From the NCBI GenBank assembly GCA_003254905.1, contig QANU01029808.1, positions 41,591 to 105,590 of the forward strand: 64,000 nucleotides of DNA, in the 5' to 3' direction. The notes below the pieces were generated by a model. That model worked only from the letters and a program-made list of their open reading frames with translations. It was not told the origin of the DNA and did not search any database. Below are positions 10,000-22,685 of the stretch, piece by piece (the stretch's first letter is position 1; every line of letters begins with the position of its first letter). A program made the translations under genes and the position numbers. The stretch comes from Nissolia schottii (Eukaryota > Streptophyta > Magnoliopsida > Fabales > Fabaceae).

Positions 10000-12981
10000 A
10001 TGGAATATGCTCTTGCCTCTTTGCTCTCTCACCCACTTTCACAATCAATTTTGTACCTCGCACTCATATTACTTGGCATTACACCCCTCATCAAACTCCT
10101 CAAACAATATTCACCAAACAAGTCCAAGAAGCCTAGCCTCCCTCCCGGTCCCAAACCGTGGCCCATAGTTGGCAACCTCCCTAAAATGCTAATGAACAAG
10201 CCCACATTTCGATGGATAAACAAGATCATGAATGATCATGACACCGAAATTGCGTGCATCCGTCTGGGGGAAATCCATGTCATCCCAGTAACTAGCCCTG
10301 AAATTGCCCGTGAGCTCTTAGTAAAACAAGACGCAATTTTTGCGTCGAGGCCCACGAACTGGTCTAGTGAACATTTCTCGAGTGGCTACTTGACCACAAT
10401 TCTTAGTCCCTTCGGAGAGCAATGGAAGAAAATGAGGAAAGTTGTCGCTAATGATTTGGTGTCACCTCTAAGGCTCCAATGGCTACATGACAAAAGGGTG
10501 GAGGAAGCTAATAATATTGTCCTCTATGTGTACAACCAATGCAATAACAATAATATGACCCGCGGCCTTGTGAATGTCAGAGTTGTGGCACAACATTATG
10601 CGGGAAACGTGACTAGGAGGTTGATTTTCGACAAAAGGTATCTTTGTAAATAAAAATTACTATTATTTCATCCTTCTTTTTTTTAAAAAAAAAAAATTGA
10701 GACTTTATACTACCAAAATATAAATAATAGTGGATTTATAGGTGTTTGGCACATCCCTCACATTTTGGCCCCTAAGTACACTACATTATCAACAAGAAGA
10801 TATAAATATTATTTTAATACAAATTTAACAATAGATGACTTTGAACTTAAGAAAATGCGTTATGCAATCTAACTTTTAGTACTAGGTGCTATTAATTTTA
10901 TTCTTTTAAGCTATGATGTGTAATAGTACTATAATCTTATACTTTTGAGAAGAAATTTACTAGTAACATTACAAATGCAATTTGAATATCTGAGAATTGG
11001 TTATATAAATCCATTAGTTAAATGTTAATTACTACTAGAAAAATAACATTTTGTGACAAACAATTTGCCGCAAATATACCTGTATACATCTACTATTAGA
11101 CAATTTGCTGTACATACATGTGTCTTACCAATTTTGATTATGAAATTTTTATTTTTTTAAAATACATTGTGTATTTTATTTAAATTTTCAAAAATAAAAT
11201 AAAATTAAAAGATAAATATTATTCTGCACGTAAAATTAACAATCAAACTTGGCCCCTCCCACCAAAATCTTATACCTCTGCCCCTGATTGATACAATAGT
11301 ACGTAGTTATGAATATAAATTGGTGAATAGTTAATGGATTGTGTAGTTTCGGAGTTAATTATTGGATTGTTTCATCTCTTAATTTTTAGTCTATTCTCTC
11401 TGTTGAGCTTTGGTTCATTCTTATTCAAAGTATTCTTCGCATACTTAAATACGTCATTGTACTAGATACTTTGGTAAAGGTAGGGAAGATGGGGGACCTG
11501 GTTTTGAGGAGGTGGAACATGTGGAAGCGGTTTTCGATGTTCTGAGGCACCTCTTTGCGTTCTCTATCTCTGACTATATTACATGCTTGAGGGGGCTTGA
11601 CTTAGATGGTCATAAGAAGAACATGAAGAAGGCCTCAAAGGTGATGAAGAAATATCATGACCCCATCATCGAGGATAGGATTCATCAATGGAAGAATGGG
11701 AAGAGGACGCATGAAGAGGACTTGCTTGATGTTCTAATCTCGTCAAAAGATGCTGATAATAATCCACTTTTGACTATTGATGAAATTAAGACTCAAATTA
11801 TGGTACATTACAACTCTTCTTCTTTTTTAATTTTAACACCTTATTTATATTTAAGTGCACTCAAATAAAATTTACATCCTACCAACTTATTCAAGATACA
11901 CCTCACTTAATATGAGATGTTAGACTTGTGTTTATTTAATAAAATACAGAGACTAAAATTAAAATAATCAATATTTATAAACATTTGTAGAGACTAAAAA
12001 CATATTTAAATCGATAAAATATTAATGTAATAATAGAAAAATGCCCCATTAGAAAGAAGGCGTAATTGATTTACATAAAAATTAATATTAAATTAAATTA
12101 ATTTCAGCCTCTTTTTTCATATTGACAAATGGGGTGTCCCAATGGGCACCAAATTAATCGGAGAAAAAAAAATTGTTTGCCTAGTGGACACTTAAAACCA
12201 AATGGGTATCATAGGTTTACATAATGAAAGATAATTTTGGGAAAGAGAAAAAAAAAAAAATATCAAGGGGTAGTTATTTTGGCTCAACCCCTTTATTAAT
12301 AAAATAACAAAGATACTAATTTAGAAAGCTATATATGTTCTTTTGTAGGAATTAATGATTGCAGCAGTAGATAATCCTTCGAATGCATTTGAATGGGGAC
12401 TCGCTGAAATGATAAATCAACCGGAGCTACTTCAAAAGGCCATTGAGGAATTGGATAATGTAGTTGGCAAGGAACGACAAGTGCAAGAATCAGATTTTCC
12501 GAAACTCAACTATGTGAAGGCATGCGCAAGGGAAGCATTTCGCCTCCACCCCATTGTGGACTTCAACGCTCCCCATGTCTCCATGGAGGACACAATTGTT
12601 GCTAACTATTTCATCCCGAAGGGTAGCCACGTGCTATTAAGGAGACAAGGTCTTGGCCAAAACCCAAGAGTTTGGAAAGATGAACCGCTCAAGTTTAAAC
12701 CTGAGCGTCATTTAAAGAAAGATGGGTCTAATTTGAACTTAGCGGAGCCAAGTTTGAACTTTATCACGTTTAGCACCGGAAGGCGTGGTTGTCCGGGGCT
12801 CATGCTTGGCACAACAATGACATTTACGCTGTTTGCTAGGTTGTTGCATGCCTTCACTTGGAGTGTCCCTCCCAATGAGACAACCATTGATCTCTCTGAA
12901 TCCAAAGACGGTACCACAAAAGCTAAGCCACTCATGGCACGTGCACTGCCAAGGTTATCGTCGGAGGCTTATCGCATTTAA
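10000..12981 (+). CDS. CYP79: CYP79-family cytochrome P450, 3 exons, 535 aa
   Basis: Exons 10000-10637, 11466-11802 and 12349-12981 join with GT-AG introns in phases 2 and 0 to give 535 residues, normal for CYP79. An N-terminal hydrophobic anchor (about residues 15-32) precedes the proline hinge [16 protein letters not shown], implying the ER membrane. The I-helix reads [12 protein letters not shown], where most P450s have a threonine; this substitution, FNAPHVS after the K-helix EAFR, and the heme loop [10 protein letters not shown] are hallmarks of CYP79. FKPERH is the PERF-like box. Family members turn an amino acid into its E-aldoxime, the first step toward cyanogenic glucosides, glucosinolates or defence aldoximes. 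The substrate cannot be read from sequence. No frame damage is seen. [11 protein letters not shown] differs from the more usual LLSR-GLG-NP. AATAAA lies at 13054-13059. No partner pathway gene is present. Confidence 0.93.
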
Positions 12982-13163
12982 AAAAGTTATAGCTAGCTAC
13001 ATTGTGAAGATGTTAACTTACTATAAGGTGTGTGAAATATTTCTAGCGTCCAAAATAAAATGTTTGGTTGAGCAATTCTGTATATAATAATACAATAATG
13101 GACGTGTGAGTTTACTTTGGATTGGACTGTTTTTTTTTTTTGCCTTTACTAGTAATTTCATCT

Positions 13164-13696
13164 TGTTGGGAAGTGTACCACGAGACATTTATTTTTCGTG
13201 ATAATTGATAAAGAATCTCGAAATCCTTGGAAGAGAGGCGTAACCCCATCACAACATGTTAGATATTTGTTCATTCAAGCTTGGTTAATTCTTGGTCAAA
13301 GATTGAGTCAAACATTGTGGCACCTAAATAAGATTTATAACTCATATTTAGATAAGTTGATAAGGTTTATCAATTATAAATGATAAGATTTATTTAGATG
13401 ATTTATACACAACACATATGTTATCCTATAGAGTTGTAAAATGCCTATATAAAGGCAATAGCTATGTGCCATGAAGCATATGAGTCCAAGTGAGTTTATG
13501 AAAGTGTCTATGCATCCTAGTTGTGGTGTATAAGAGTTTATGAATGAAAAATCTTTTGTTGAGAAATTCTCTTCCTCTATATTGTGTGAGTATTGCACAT
13601 TTTAGGTGATAGTGAGTTTGAGTGAAAAATACTTGAGTGAGTGAGTTTGAGTGAAAAATACTTAAATGAGTTATTATCCTATGGGTTTTGATATCA
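13164..13696 (+). repeat. 5' LTR of a copia element
   Basis: Begins TGTTGGGAAG and ends GATATCA, about 533 bp, with a TATA motif CTATATAAAGGC near 13445-13456. Directly downstream, ATTGATATCAAAGCTGG (13698-13714) resembles the initiator-Met tRNA primer-binding site (TGGTATCAGAGC) with changes. Near 13610-13670 a block of about 30 bp (GAGTTTGAGTGAAAAATACTT) is repeated in tandem. The LTR begins 182 bp after the CYP79 stop codon. Confidence 0.7.
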
Positions 13697-13792
13697 TATT
13701 GATATCAAAGCTGGTTTAATCCAGCTCCAATTGTGTTAAGGAGTCTGTAAGGAACAAGAGAGTTCTCATACACTTATTTCCATAGAGTCATC

Positions 13793-14606
13793 ATGGCAAA
13801 TAATTACAATATTATTTGGTCTGGTCCCAAACTAGATGAAAAACTAGATTATTATTACAAGGAGCTTTTGATATTCACTCACTTAAAGGCACATAATATT
13901 TGGAGCTTTATTGATCTAGGACTTCAAGACAGAGTTGATGCAATCGCTCATAGACGAGACCAACTGCCACTGTCACAAATTCACCAGAGCGTAGATTACT
14001 TAGTGTTTGGCAAAATAGCTGATGTCAAAACAACTAAAGAAGCATGGGCGATTTTGAAGATTTCATATAAAGGAGTTGAAAAGACCGAGAAATCCAAGTT
14101 GCAGTCCTTTCGTCGATAATATAAAAGGTATGAAATTAATTCATTAATTGTTGAACAATATTTTTTTCGACTAACCTTGTCAATAAGATGAGAATGTATG
14201 GAGAGGAAATTCCAAACAAGAAGATAATGGAGAAAATTCTTCGCACCTTACCGATGAAGTTTGATCATATGGTGACCACAATAATAGAGTCACGTGATAC
14301 ATATAATATGATGATAACAAACTTACAAGGAAGCATAAAAAGTTATGTGACCAAAATATTGGAGAAAACAAAAAAGTCAACAGAACTATGTGAATCTCAA
14401 CAACAAAGCAGAATCAAGTCATGAAGAAGAAACAAGAGCTCGTGGATACAACCACCAAGGAAGAGGAAATTTTAGAGAACGAGATCGTGACAATTATAAT
14501 CAAGAAAGAGGCAATAATTTCAGACCACCAATTCAACGAAGAGATGAATAAAATTTTGGACCTGCTAATTGAGATAGAGGACAAGGCAACCAATTTTGAC
14601 TGCTAA
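13793..14606 (+). pseudogene. copia gag remnant
   Basis: ATG at 13793 follows the LTR and primer site. The protein resembles the UBN2/gag-polypeptide of copia elements (WSGPKLDEKLDYYYKELL, TTKEAWAILKISYKG, IMEKILRTLPMKFDHMVTTI). Stops and frame changes occur at about 14117 and between 14160 and 14420, and the lysine/glutamate-rich tail ends near 14606. No protease, integrase, RT or 3' LTR follows before the VAL gene, so the element is truncated after gag. Confidence 0.75.
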
Positions 14607-15216
14607 AACTATGTCAAGTTTGAAGGAAAAAAATAGATTAAGAAGTTTGAAGGAGAACGAGGGTCACTCTCGAACTAGACCTCTCAAGCCATTGCAGTTC
14701 TCTGATTCTCAGGGATCGTATTCAATAAACAATTTCTTTGAAAGGCTTTGATAGTTTGTGCGATGTCATAGATTCAAACTTCAAACTCCACCGCTATTAA
14801 TGAAACAAAAAACAAAATATGATCGTGAAGATCTGCAGAGTAAAAAACAGACAAGGAGGATAAAACTAGGTATACTTTCCCCTATCTTTCATTCTCATAA
14901 ACGACAAACAAAATACATTGTCAAATACAGAGAAATGTTCAAGACCCCGTTTCCATAAAGATAAAACACTTCAAAGATAAACAAGAACAAAATTATATTC
15001 TTTTCACCGTAAAAGGAAGTAACTCTCTTTAACCATCCCTTTCAAAAAAGACAGCAAAATGTGTATATACTGTGACTGAAAGTAAAGAGAAATATGAAAA
15101 TAAATAAATATATAAAAATAAAGCAATTATCAAGGAATTTATTTTTTTTGATTTGGTTGGCGTGGTTGTGGGCCCCATCTTTTCTTTCGCTCTTCCACAC
15201 AAAGCATCCTCCTTCA
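14607..15216. other. 3' flank of the VAL-like gene
   Basis: Between the copia remnant and the VAL stop codon. The part nearest 15216 must include the 3' UTR of the minus-strand VAL gene. The rest shows no supported gene. Confidence 0.5.
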
Positions 15217-18200
15217 TCAGAAGAGTCTCTGACTTTCTCCATTAGATTGAGTGAGTAAAGAAGCGTGCTGACTTATGCCATTTTTATTCACATAGTCCCT
15301 CAACTCATGGTTTGTTGTTTCAAGATGCCGACCAGACATGCCGAGTGCTGCTGTATCTGCCGGCACATCTTCGCGATTGGGATGACAATTAAGGTCTATT
15401 TGTCCAGCGCTGGACTCACCCACCTGCGGTTGTTGTTGTTTTAGACCTTTGTCTAGTCCTCCGCCTTTCTCTGAATGGCTCGGATCGTCTCTTGAAGCTC
15501 CATTGTTGGTTTTTGGCTCGTCTCTTTGGGGAATCTGATCCTTCTGGGCGGCATCTGCTTCGCGTTCGGATTGGCGCCTCTTCTTTCGTAGCATGAGGGT
15601 TTTGAACCGGCGCTTCACAGTCATGCACACATTGCAAGTACATGTCGGCTTGTGCCTCCCCTTTCCGCTCGGGGGCTGGATGCACACGATGCAGGAGCAG
15701 CCGGGACGGTGCCTGGGATGTTTGGTGGTGGCTCCGGCCGATGATTCTGTAGGGTCGACAAGATTGTCTCCCAAGACTGCAGCACTGGCAAGAGCATCCA
15801 AGCCGGAAGGCTCGTCTTCTTGGATTGGCTTACTGTTCTCTATGGTTCTTCGCTTTTTGGAATCTGGGAAACATCAGGCGCAGCCAGTAAGATTCAGGAA
15901 TTATGATACTAACCATCAAGGACAAATAGAAAACGAGCTGAGTCTAGTCAACTAAAAGGGATGGCGCAGATTAACAGAAAACGATGACTCATTAGAATCA
16001 GGTGACCGAAATATCTACCACCAAAGTTGCCACTACAAACATGGTGTGAAAAATAGAAGAATTCTTTTGATGCATACACAGATATCGAAGCCGTGGAAAT
16101 TTCATGTTGAACCACACAAGGCAAGATTTTGGGATTGATGCATAGACAAGCATGCATAGAATTGGCAAACATAATATTAATGCTGATGCTGACATCATTA
16201 CACATCCGGATAATGTTATGAATGTAGAGAACTTGCACAGATGCATCAAGCATAATAAACATTCAACTAACTGTACTGGAAACAGCAACCGAAACACCAT
16301 CTCAAACATGACATATGCAGAGCTTAGCTTAAACACAGACAGTAAGATCACACCTTTGTTGGGTTTCAGAAGATTTTCCAATTCCCTTGAACTTAGCTCC
16401 TCTGGTGCAGAACATGAAGACCTGGAAAAAACAACGGCTCCCAGTAAGAACCGCAAATCATATGATAAGATGATTGCTATCTCATACAAAGAGCTGGTCC
16501 TGAGAAAAATGTTAATAGTAACAATGGTGCACCTGCTTGCATCCCAAACATTCTCAGAGCAAGTCCACTTGGGAGGAAGAAGAGCTTCAATGGGAAGCTT
16601 TCGCCATTTAGAGCAATCATCACATTGACCCAATTGCTCCTTACCCCTGGATAAAATAGTTAACATATTCAACAAAGGTTGAAAATGTTCTCACCATGTC
16701 AATATGATAAGTCGAAAAGCTCACACAAAGCATGATATCAAAAACAAGTAGTATCCAGTCAAGAATTCCTTGGTACCAAATACTATGCAAAATAGGAACT
16801 AAAAGTTGTGTGTAATTCTTACCCAGATGAACAGGAGCTGAATATAGTTCTCTTTCCAAAAACCGGAGGTTCCTAAATGAAATGAAATGAACAGAGATCA
16901 CGTAACTAGCGATGCTTAAAACAATATCAGTCCATATTCACCTTGTAATGGCTAACCTACAAAAACAAATATGGATTGATTTGACATTGGCACACAGCAC
17001 TTACATCATATTCTTCAAATACATAGTCCTCGATCACCACAATGGTTGGCTTGACACTAGGTGGCGGACGAAGCAAGTCCTGTGCTTCTTCCCATGTAAG
17101 TCTCAACTCCATAGCATCTTCTTTGTCAATGAGCAACCTCTTACTTTTAGGGCCAATATTGCGAGTCCTCTTCTTATCCGAAACTGAATTTGGTTGCTGC
17201 GGGGAATGATTGTTATCCACCTCACGATTTTCAGTTTTAAGCAAACCGGCGGCAGCTCCAGTACCCAAGTTCAGATGGTCTGCATGCCCATTTAAGTTAG
17301 GTTCCCCATTCCCCTTCATCAACGGGAGATCAGCATAACCACTTCCTGATGGCAGATTCTCAGCTCCACCGGAACCAGTGGTTCCGGTCGTTGAAATGCC
17401 ATTAGAATGGGCAGATGTTGAGGCATCCTGTTTAAATAATAACCATTAATATATTCTCCAACAGAAGATAAAAATAAAGAGGCATTGTTCAGAAAAAGAG
17501 GCTAAAGATAGCAGAGTGGAAAAATTTGTCACACAACCTGCGTATCTACAGAATTCGACGCCTTTCTGAAACCCATAATAAGTTTGCCCCCAGGATCCAT
17601 CCGACTAAATGTCACTGCCAAAAAAAAAATACAAAAGAAAAGTAATTTCACTTATCAAAAAAAATAATAATAATTTCAGATTTGCAAGACATATTTGCCT
17701 CTGCAAGAATATCCACAGTTTGACTCAACGGTCTTTACAGTGATAAAATAAATAATATACAACAGACCAACGAATTCTTCCATTTTTCCTAAAATCATCT
17801 ACAACCATTGATTTGAATTTAAAATGCCTAAAGAATATACATAAAGTTAATAATCAATGGTTGTGGATGCTCATGGAGCACGCATTAAATGTGCTCCATG
17901 AGCATCGAAGTATTTTCTCAAACTAAGAAGGGTTTTATTGGTTGAAAAGTGGATAGAAATTAGGACACCAAATATATAATGAAAAACTGCAGAATGTAAT
18001 GCAAATGTACGCGCAAGAATTTGTTCAGTGGATTTGATTATACCAGTATCACCAGCACGTAAATCCATCGACTGTATGCAAGGTGTCACGCCCTCCAATA
18101 CATACATCCTGCTATTGTTATTAGGCCAAAATCTGAACTGAAATGTCCATTCATTCCCCTTCACATCTTGGATCCGCAAAGGAAGACCATCAGATTGTGA

Positions 18201-21200
18201 AATATGAGGAAAATAAGCCTGCAATTCTTATGCCAGTTCGTAAGATGTCTGCCATTTACAGGGTGAAGAGAGATATCTATAATTTTTTCAATAAAAGAAC
18301 TAGAAATCCAAATATATCTACAGGAACAGAGTTCCATATGTACATACAGAGAGAGATATAGCAAAGCAAGCCCAAATAACAAGTAATCAAGGAAAAAAAC
18401 TCTAAACATACCTCGGCGCAGGCTTTTGGGAGAACAAGTCGGCCAATTCGACCAGCATCACTAGCACTCAACACCTTCTCAAATAATGGCACTATATTGG
18501 ACTTCAAACTGTTGTCATAACATTAAGGAAAACTGCTGAAAGATCAACTATATTAACAGGTTACTATTGATTTATAAGACCAAAATAAAAAGCGTTAGGC
18601 TTGTTAAAATAAGTACTTAGGATACAAGTTAAGGAATAAAAATAGCATTTATTACTCATCCTAATTACTTTGAGAAAAAAAGAATTAAATGAATTTTGGA
18701 TTTTCAAAAAAATAAACATTTGTACTTTTGCTTAATTCAATTAAATCCTTTAACCTGTGCCCTGAAAAGCACATGGTAACAAATCCCAAAAATATATAGG
18801 ATACTCGCCAGACAGCCGCTCCAGTTCTTGATCAGTAATCCTGGGCCAGTACCGAGGAAGTAACTGGTTCTTGCCCCTCCCTTCTGCGGGCGGCCGGGCA
18901 ATGCGTGCTTGAGAAGTCGAGCCTTTATCTGTTTCCAGATTCATGGTAAGCCCAGTCTTCAGTGGTTTGGGCAATATAGGTCGAGATCTTTGCTGAAAGG
19001 GAGATGCTTTTCCCTCGAGTCTTCCTTCTACAACGTCTGCAGCAGAAGGCAGCACAGAGTTGTTCCCCGATAGACTTCCCAGGTACATGTTTAAAGATGG
19101 TTGTGCAGTTGATTCATGTCTGTTTTGAATCTCCCATGCTGATCTGTTATTTTCTATAGTAGCAAATGTTAATGACTGAACAGATGGTTTCATCAACTTC
19201 GAAAATCCAGTATCCACTTCCCTGAACACCGTCACTTCTTTGCCGCTTTGCCCATTACATGAAACTACGCCATCTCTCGGAGCGTGATTCCAACGGCTGG
19301 ATTCACTAGCTTCAACCACTCTACACAATTGCATAAGTTTTCCTTCATCAACACTACCCGCAAACTGTCTTCCATCAATATGAGCAGAATGTCGATCGCT
19401 TGCATTATTTTTGGTAGATGAAATGCATCCATTAGGATTTTCAGAATTTATCATCTGCAGAAAAACATCAAATAGCAGGAATCTGTGAACTTCTGCATCA
19501 GAGAGGCTGATAACATATAATATGTCAAATAACCGACAACGTTTGTTAAAACAATGCACTAACAGAATACAAATGCATGGAATCACTAAAAGGAATCAAC
19601 AAGCAAGCAACAACAATTTTCTGGAAATAATTAGAAAACAATTGTACAGCAGACGATTGAGGTCCTTATGATCATTTTTGTACATAAGTCTTGCAAGTGA
19701 TCCCAAAAGCAACAAGCAATTAAGGATATATACATGCATTACATCCAGATCATTAACAGCCAATTATCCCAAAAGCATGGTTATCGTGTTGCAATTCACA
19801 ATGTGAATTGCTGAGCTAATTTTTGAATCGTAAATCTTATTGAATCGTAAGATTTAGAAACATAACAAAAGAAAAAATTACTTTATATATGACATACCAT
19901 AAACAAATGATATTTTAGAGCAAAAACTCGCAATCATGACCAAAATTATATATAAGCTCAAAAAACACACAGATAACTAATAACTAAAGTCTCAGAAATC
20001 TCAAGTACTGGGAAGTCAAATTTAAGTTGATAAACGGTAAAAAAAATAATAATAAATAAATAAATAACAAGTACTGTTTGAAAAAAATAAAAGAAAGAAA
20101 ACATTAAACCTCTGTTTTTAAAAGCAAAAGCACCGCTAGGATGCCTTCCCTGGCTTTTTTTAATATTAGACATTAGCGAATAGGTCAAAAAAGTCAACCC
20201 ATTATCCCATACTCACATCACAAAGCGGCAATGCTTCTGAATTTTTAATATTAGATAATAGGTCAAAAAAGTGGTCCCAATCACACAGACAAAACAAACA
20301 GGGTCGTTCAGCACGCAACTAACAGAGATGCTTTGTCTCTGCAGGTCTCGCAGGTCAAGAAGGACCCAACTGTGCAACCCGTCACCACTCATGCAGCCCC
20401 CTCACAGAATTGCCATCGTCACTGCAATTCACAATTCTGTTACGTATCGCACAACTCCAATGATACAAGCCACAATTCAGTCAAGGTTCCAATTCACCCA
20501 TATGATTTGAATTGCGAGCTCATTGTATCAGCTCGGATTGCACAATTCACGATTCAGAATCGTGCGATTTGATAACACTGCCCAAAAGCATAAACTGGTA
20601 AGAAGAGACACCTGAACGATTTTTACAACAGACTAAAACTAATCAAACAAAGCTGAAGTCATGTCACTGCTTAGGTATCAATAACCAAAACCATGAATCT
20701 GAAGGTACATTTAAATTGCTGGAAGACATGTAAATAACAATAATTTATCTTTAAAGTGGTCACAAAAGCTGATACTAGTGACTTTCATTGCATTAAACAA
20801 TTGTGATCAGAATTCAGACAACCATAAGCAAAAGTGAGATTCTAGAAGCAAGATAGTATTAAACAGAACTAACCATATATGACTATCATGAAACCAAAAG
20901 TAACACTGCAAAATATCCAGATTAAACTTACCATATGAAGTTGGGAAACATTTACACAGCTAACACAACCTATACCACCAAGGTCAAGGTACTCAAACAA
21001 CGATCTAGATACTATGCATCCACAGTGGACAGGCTGCCAAACCAAGTCAAATGCACTTCAATGTCTAAGGAGAGGAAAAAAATGCCTGGACAGAATTAAA
21101 ATTAAAAATAAAAATAAAAAGATCATTACTTTACCTTGTTGCAAAAGTTACACTCCTTCCAACCAGTATCGTGGCAGTGGAATTTATTACAGAAAGCTGA

Positions 21201-22633
21201 ATAATCATTTGCAGATCTATAGCACATGGAATGGCACATTAAGAATGCCCAAGTGGGAAATATGAAGATTTAATAATTAATAACTAAAATGCATGGCAAG
21301 ATTACCAGTAGTTTAAACGAGGGAAGGGATGAGTGAAGGGCGAACAATATTACATGACAAGAAGATAACTTCACAGCAAAAGCTAAACCTAATTCCATTT
21401 TAGTTATTGAAGAAACTTTTGAGAAAAATATCCTTGATAGTGCAACTGCAAGGTGCATGCACTTTAGAGAATAAGGCGTGGAGTTTCTCTAAATGGGAAA
21501 ATCAGTTTTTTCTTTAATAAAATACAAGGATTTAGATTTAGAGCGCTACTTTATAGCCCGAAAGTTTTCTGCACAGAAAATGACAAAAATGAAAAAACAC
21601 GCTTAAAGGGTACAAATGACCATTCAATTTGGGCAGTAGTTATACATTAATAACCAATCAAATCAAGACACGATCGTTTAGTTCAGTTTCATATGAAGAA
21701 TTCTCATGCCATTAAGTTTTTTTTTCCTTTGATTTAAAGAATGTAAAAGGCATGGATATGTAAGAACTCATTCACATGATTTTCTCACTAGCAATTAACG
21801 ATTGCATGATTCTCCAACATGCATCCTACATTTTAGAGGAGCTGGATTCATCTTTTAAGAAGGACAAGACACCTCAAGAGGGAAGCAGGACAAGCGGCAT
21901 TTGAATTACATCAGCACGAGTAGCATTTAATGAAAAAAATCTAACAGAAAATATTAACAAGTAAGAAATGCATAAAAAAGAATGCACACTAAACAGAGCC
22001 AAAAGGATATCTATACACAAGTGTTAATACATCACATTAACTCAAAGTTCCTTATCAGAACAAAGGCTTTAATGCTTCTTACCTTAAAACACATCTGATA
22101 GCAATCACTTACTATAGAGTTCTACTAGAATAGTAAAACTACAATGATAAATTAAAAATGAGACAACCAAGCATTTATTACAATTAACACTGAGTAAAAG
22201 GAGCAATATATTTGCCACATTGGTATCTAAAATTACGATATTGTTACACTTACAATTGATCGAGTACATCACGCTTCCATTCATCCATAGACCTAGTATC
22301 ACATAAAAGAAGCCAATAAAAAATGTTAGTCAACGAAATATATGATACGAAATAACTGTTAATTAAAAAATTACATATGATTTTTCACTTCTAATTCTAA
22401 GTCCTAACAATAAAGAAATACTTAATTATATAATCCACATTAATAGAACACCCCTGTTTGTTCAGTCTTTACAAACATTTCTCAAAATAGCAAAATATTG
22501 ATCCTCGTCATCAAAACAACATAAACTTCATAGCTTCCACAATTCATGATCAAGCACAATATTACCCAATTAGTACTTATTATAAAACATTGACCACAAT
22601 GTGACCAGATTCTCTACATTTTAGGCACACCAT

Positions 22634-22685
<52 letters not shown>

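Noticed and set aside
15593..15955. 120-aa open frame on the plus strand
   Set aside because: Antisense shadow of the last VAL exon, which codes the Cys-rich and EAR region.
16152..16628. 158-aa open frame on the plus strand
   Set aside because: It is antisense to verified VAL exons and introns and has no domain of its own.
20271..20572. Two overlapping 79-aa frames
   Set aside because: They lie inside the hAT-like insertion in a VAL intron and match no protein type.
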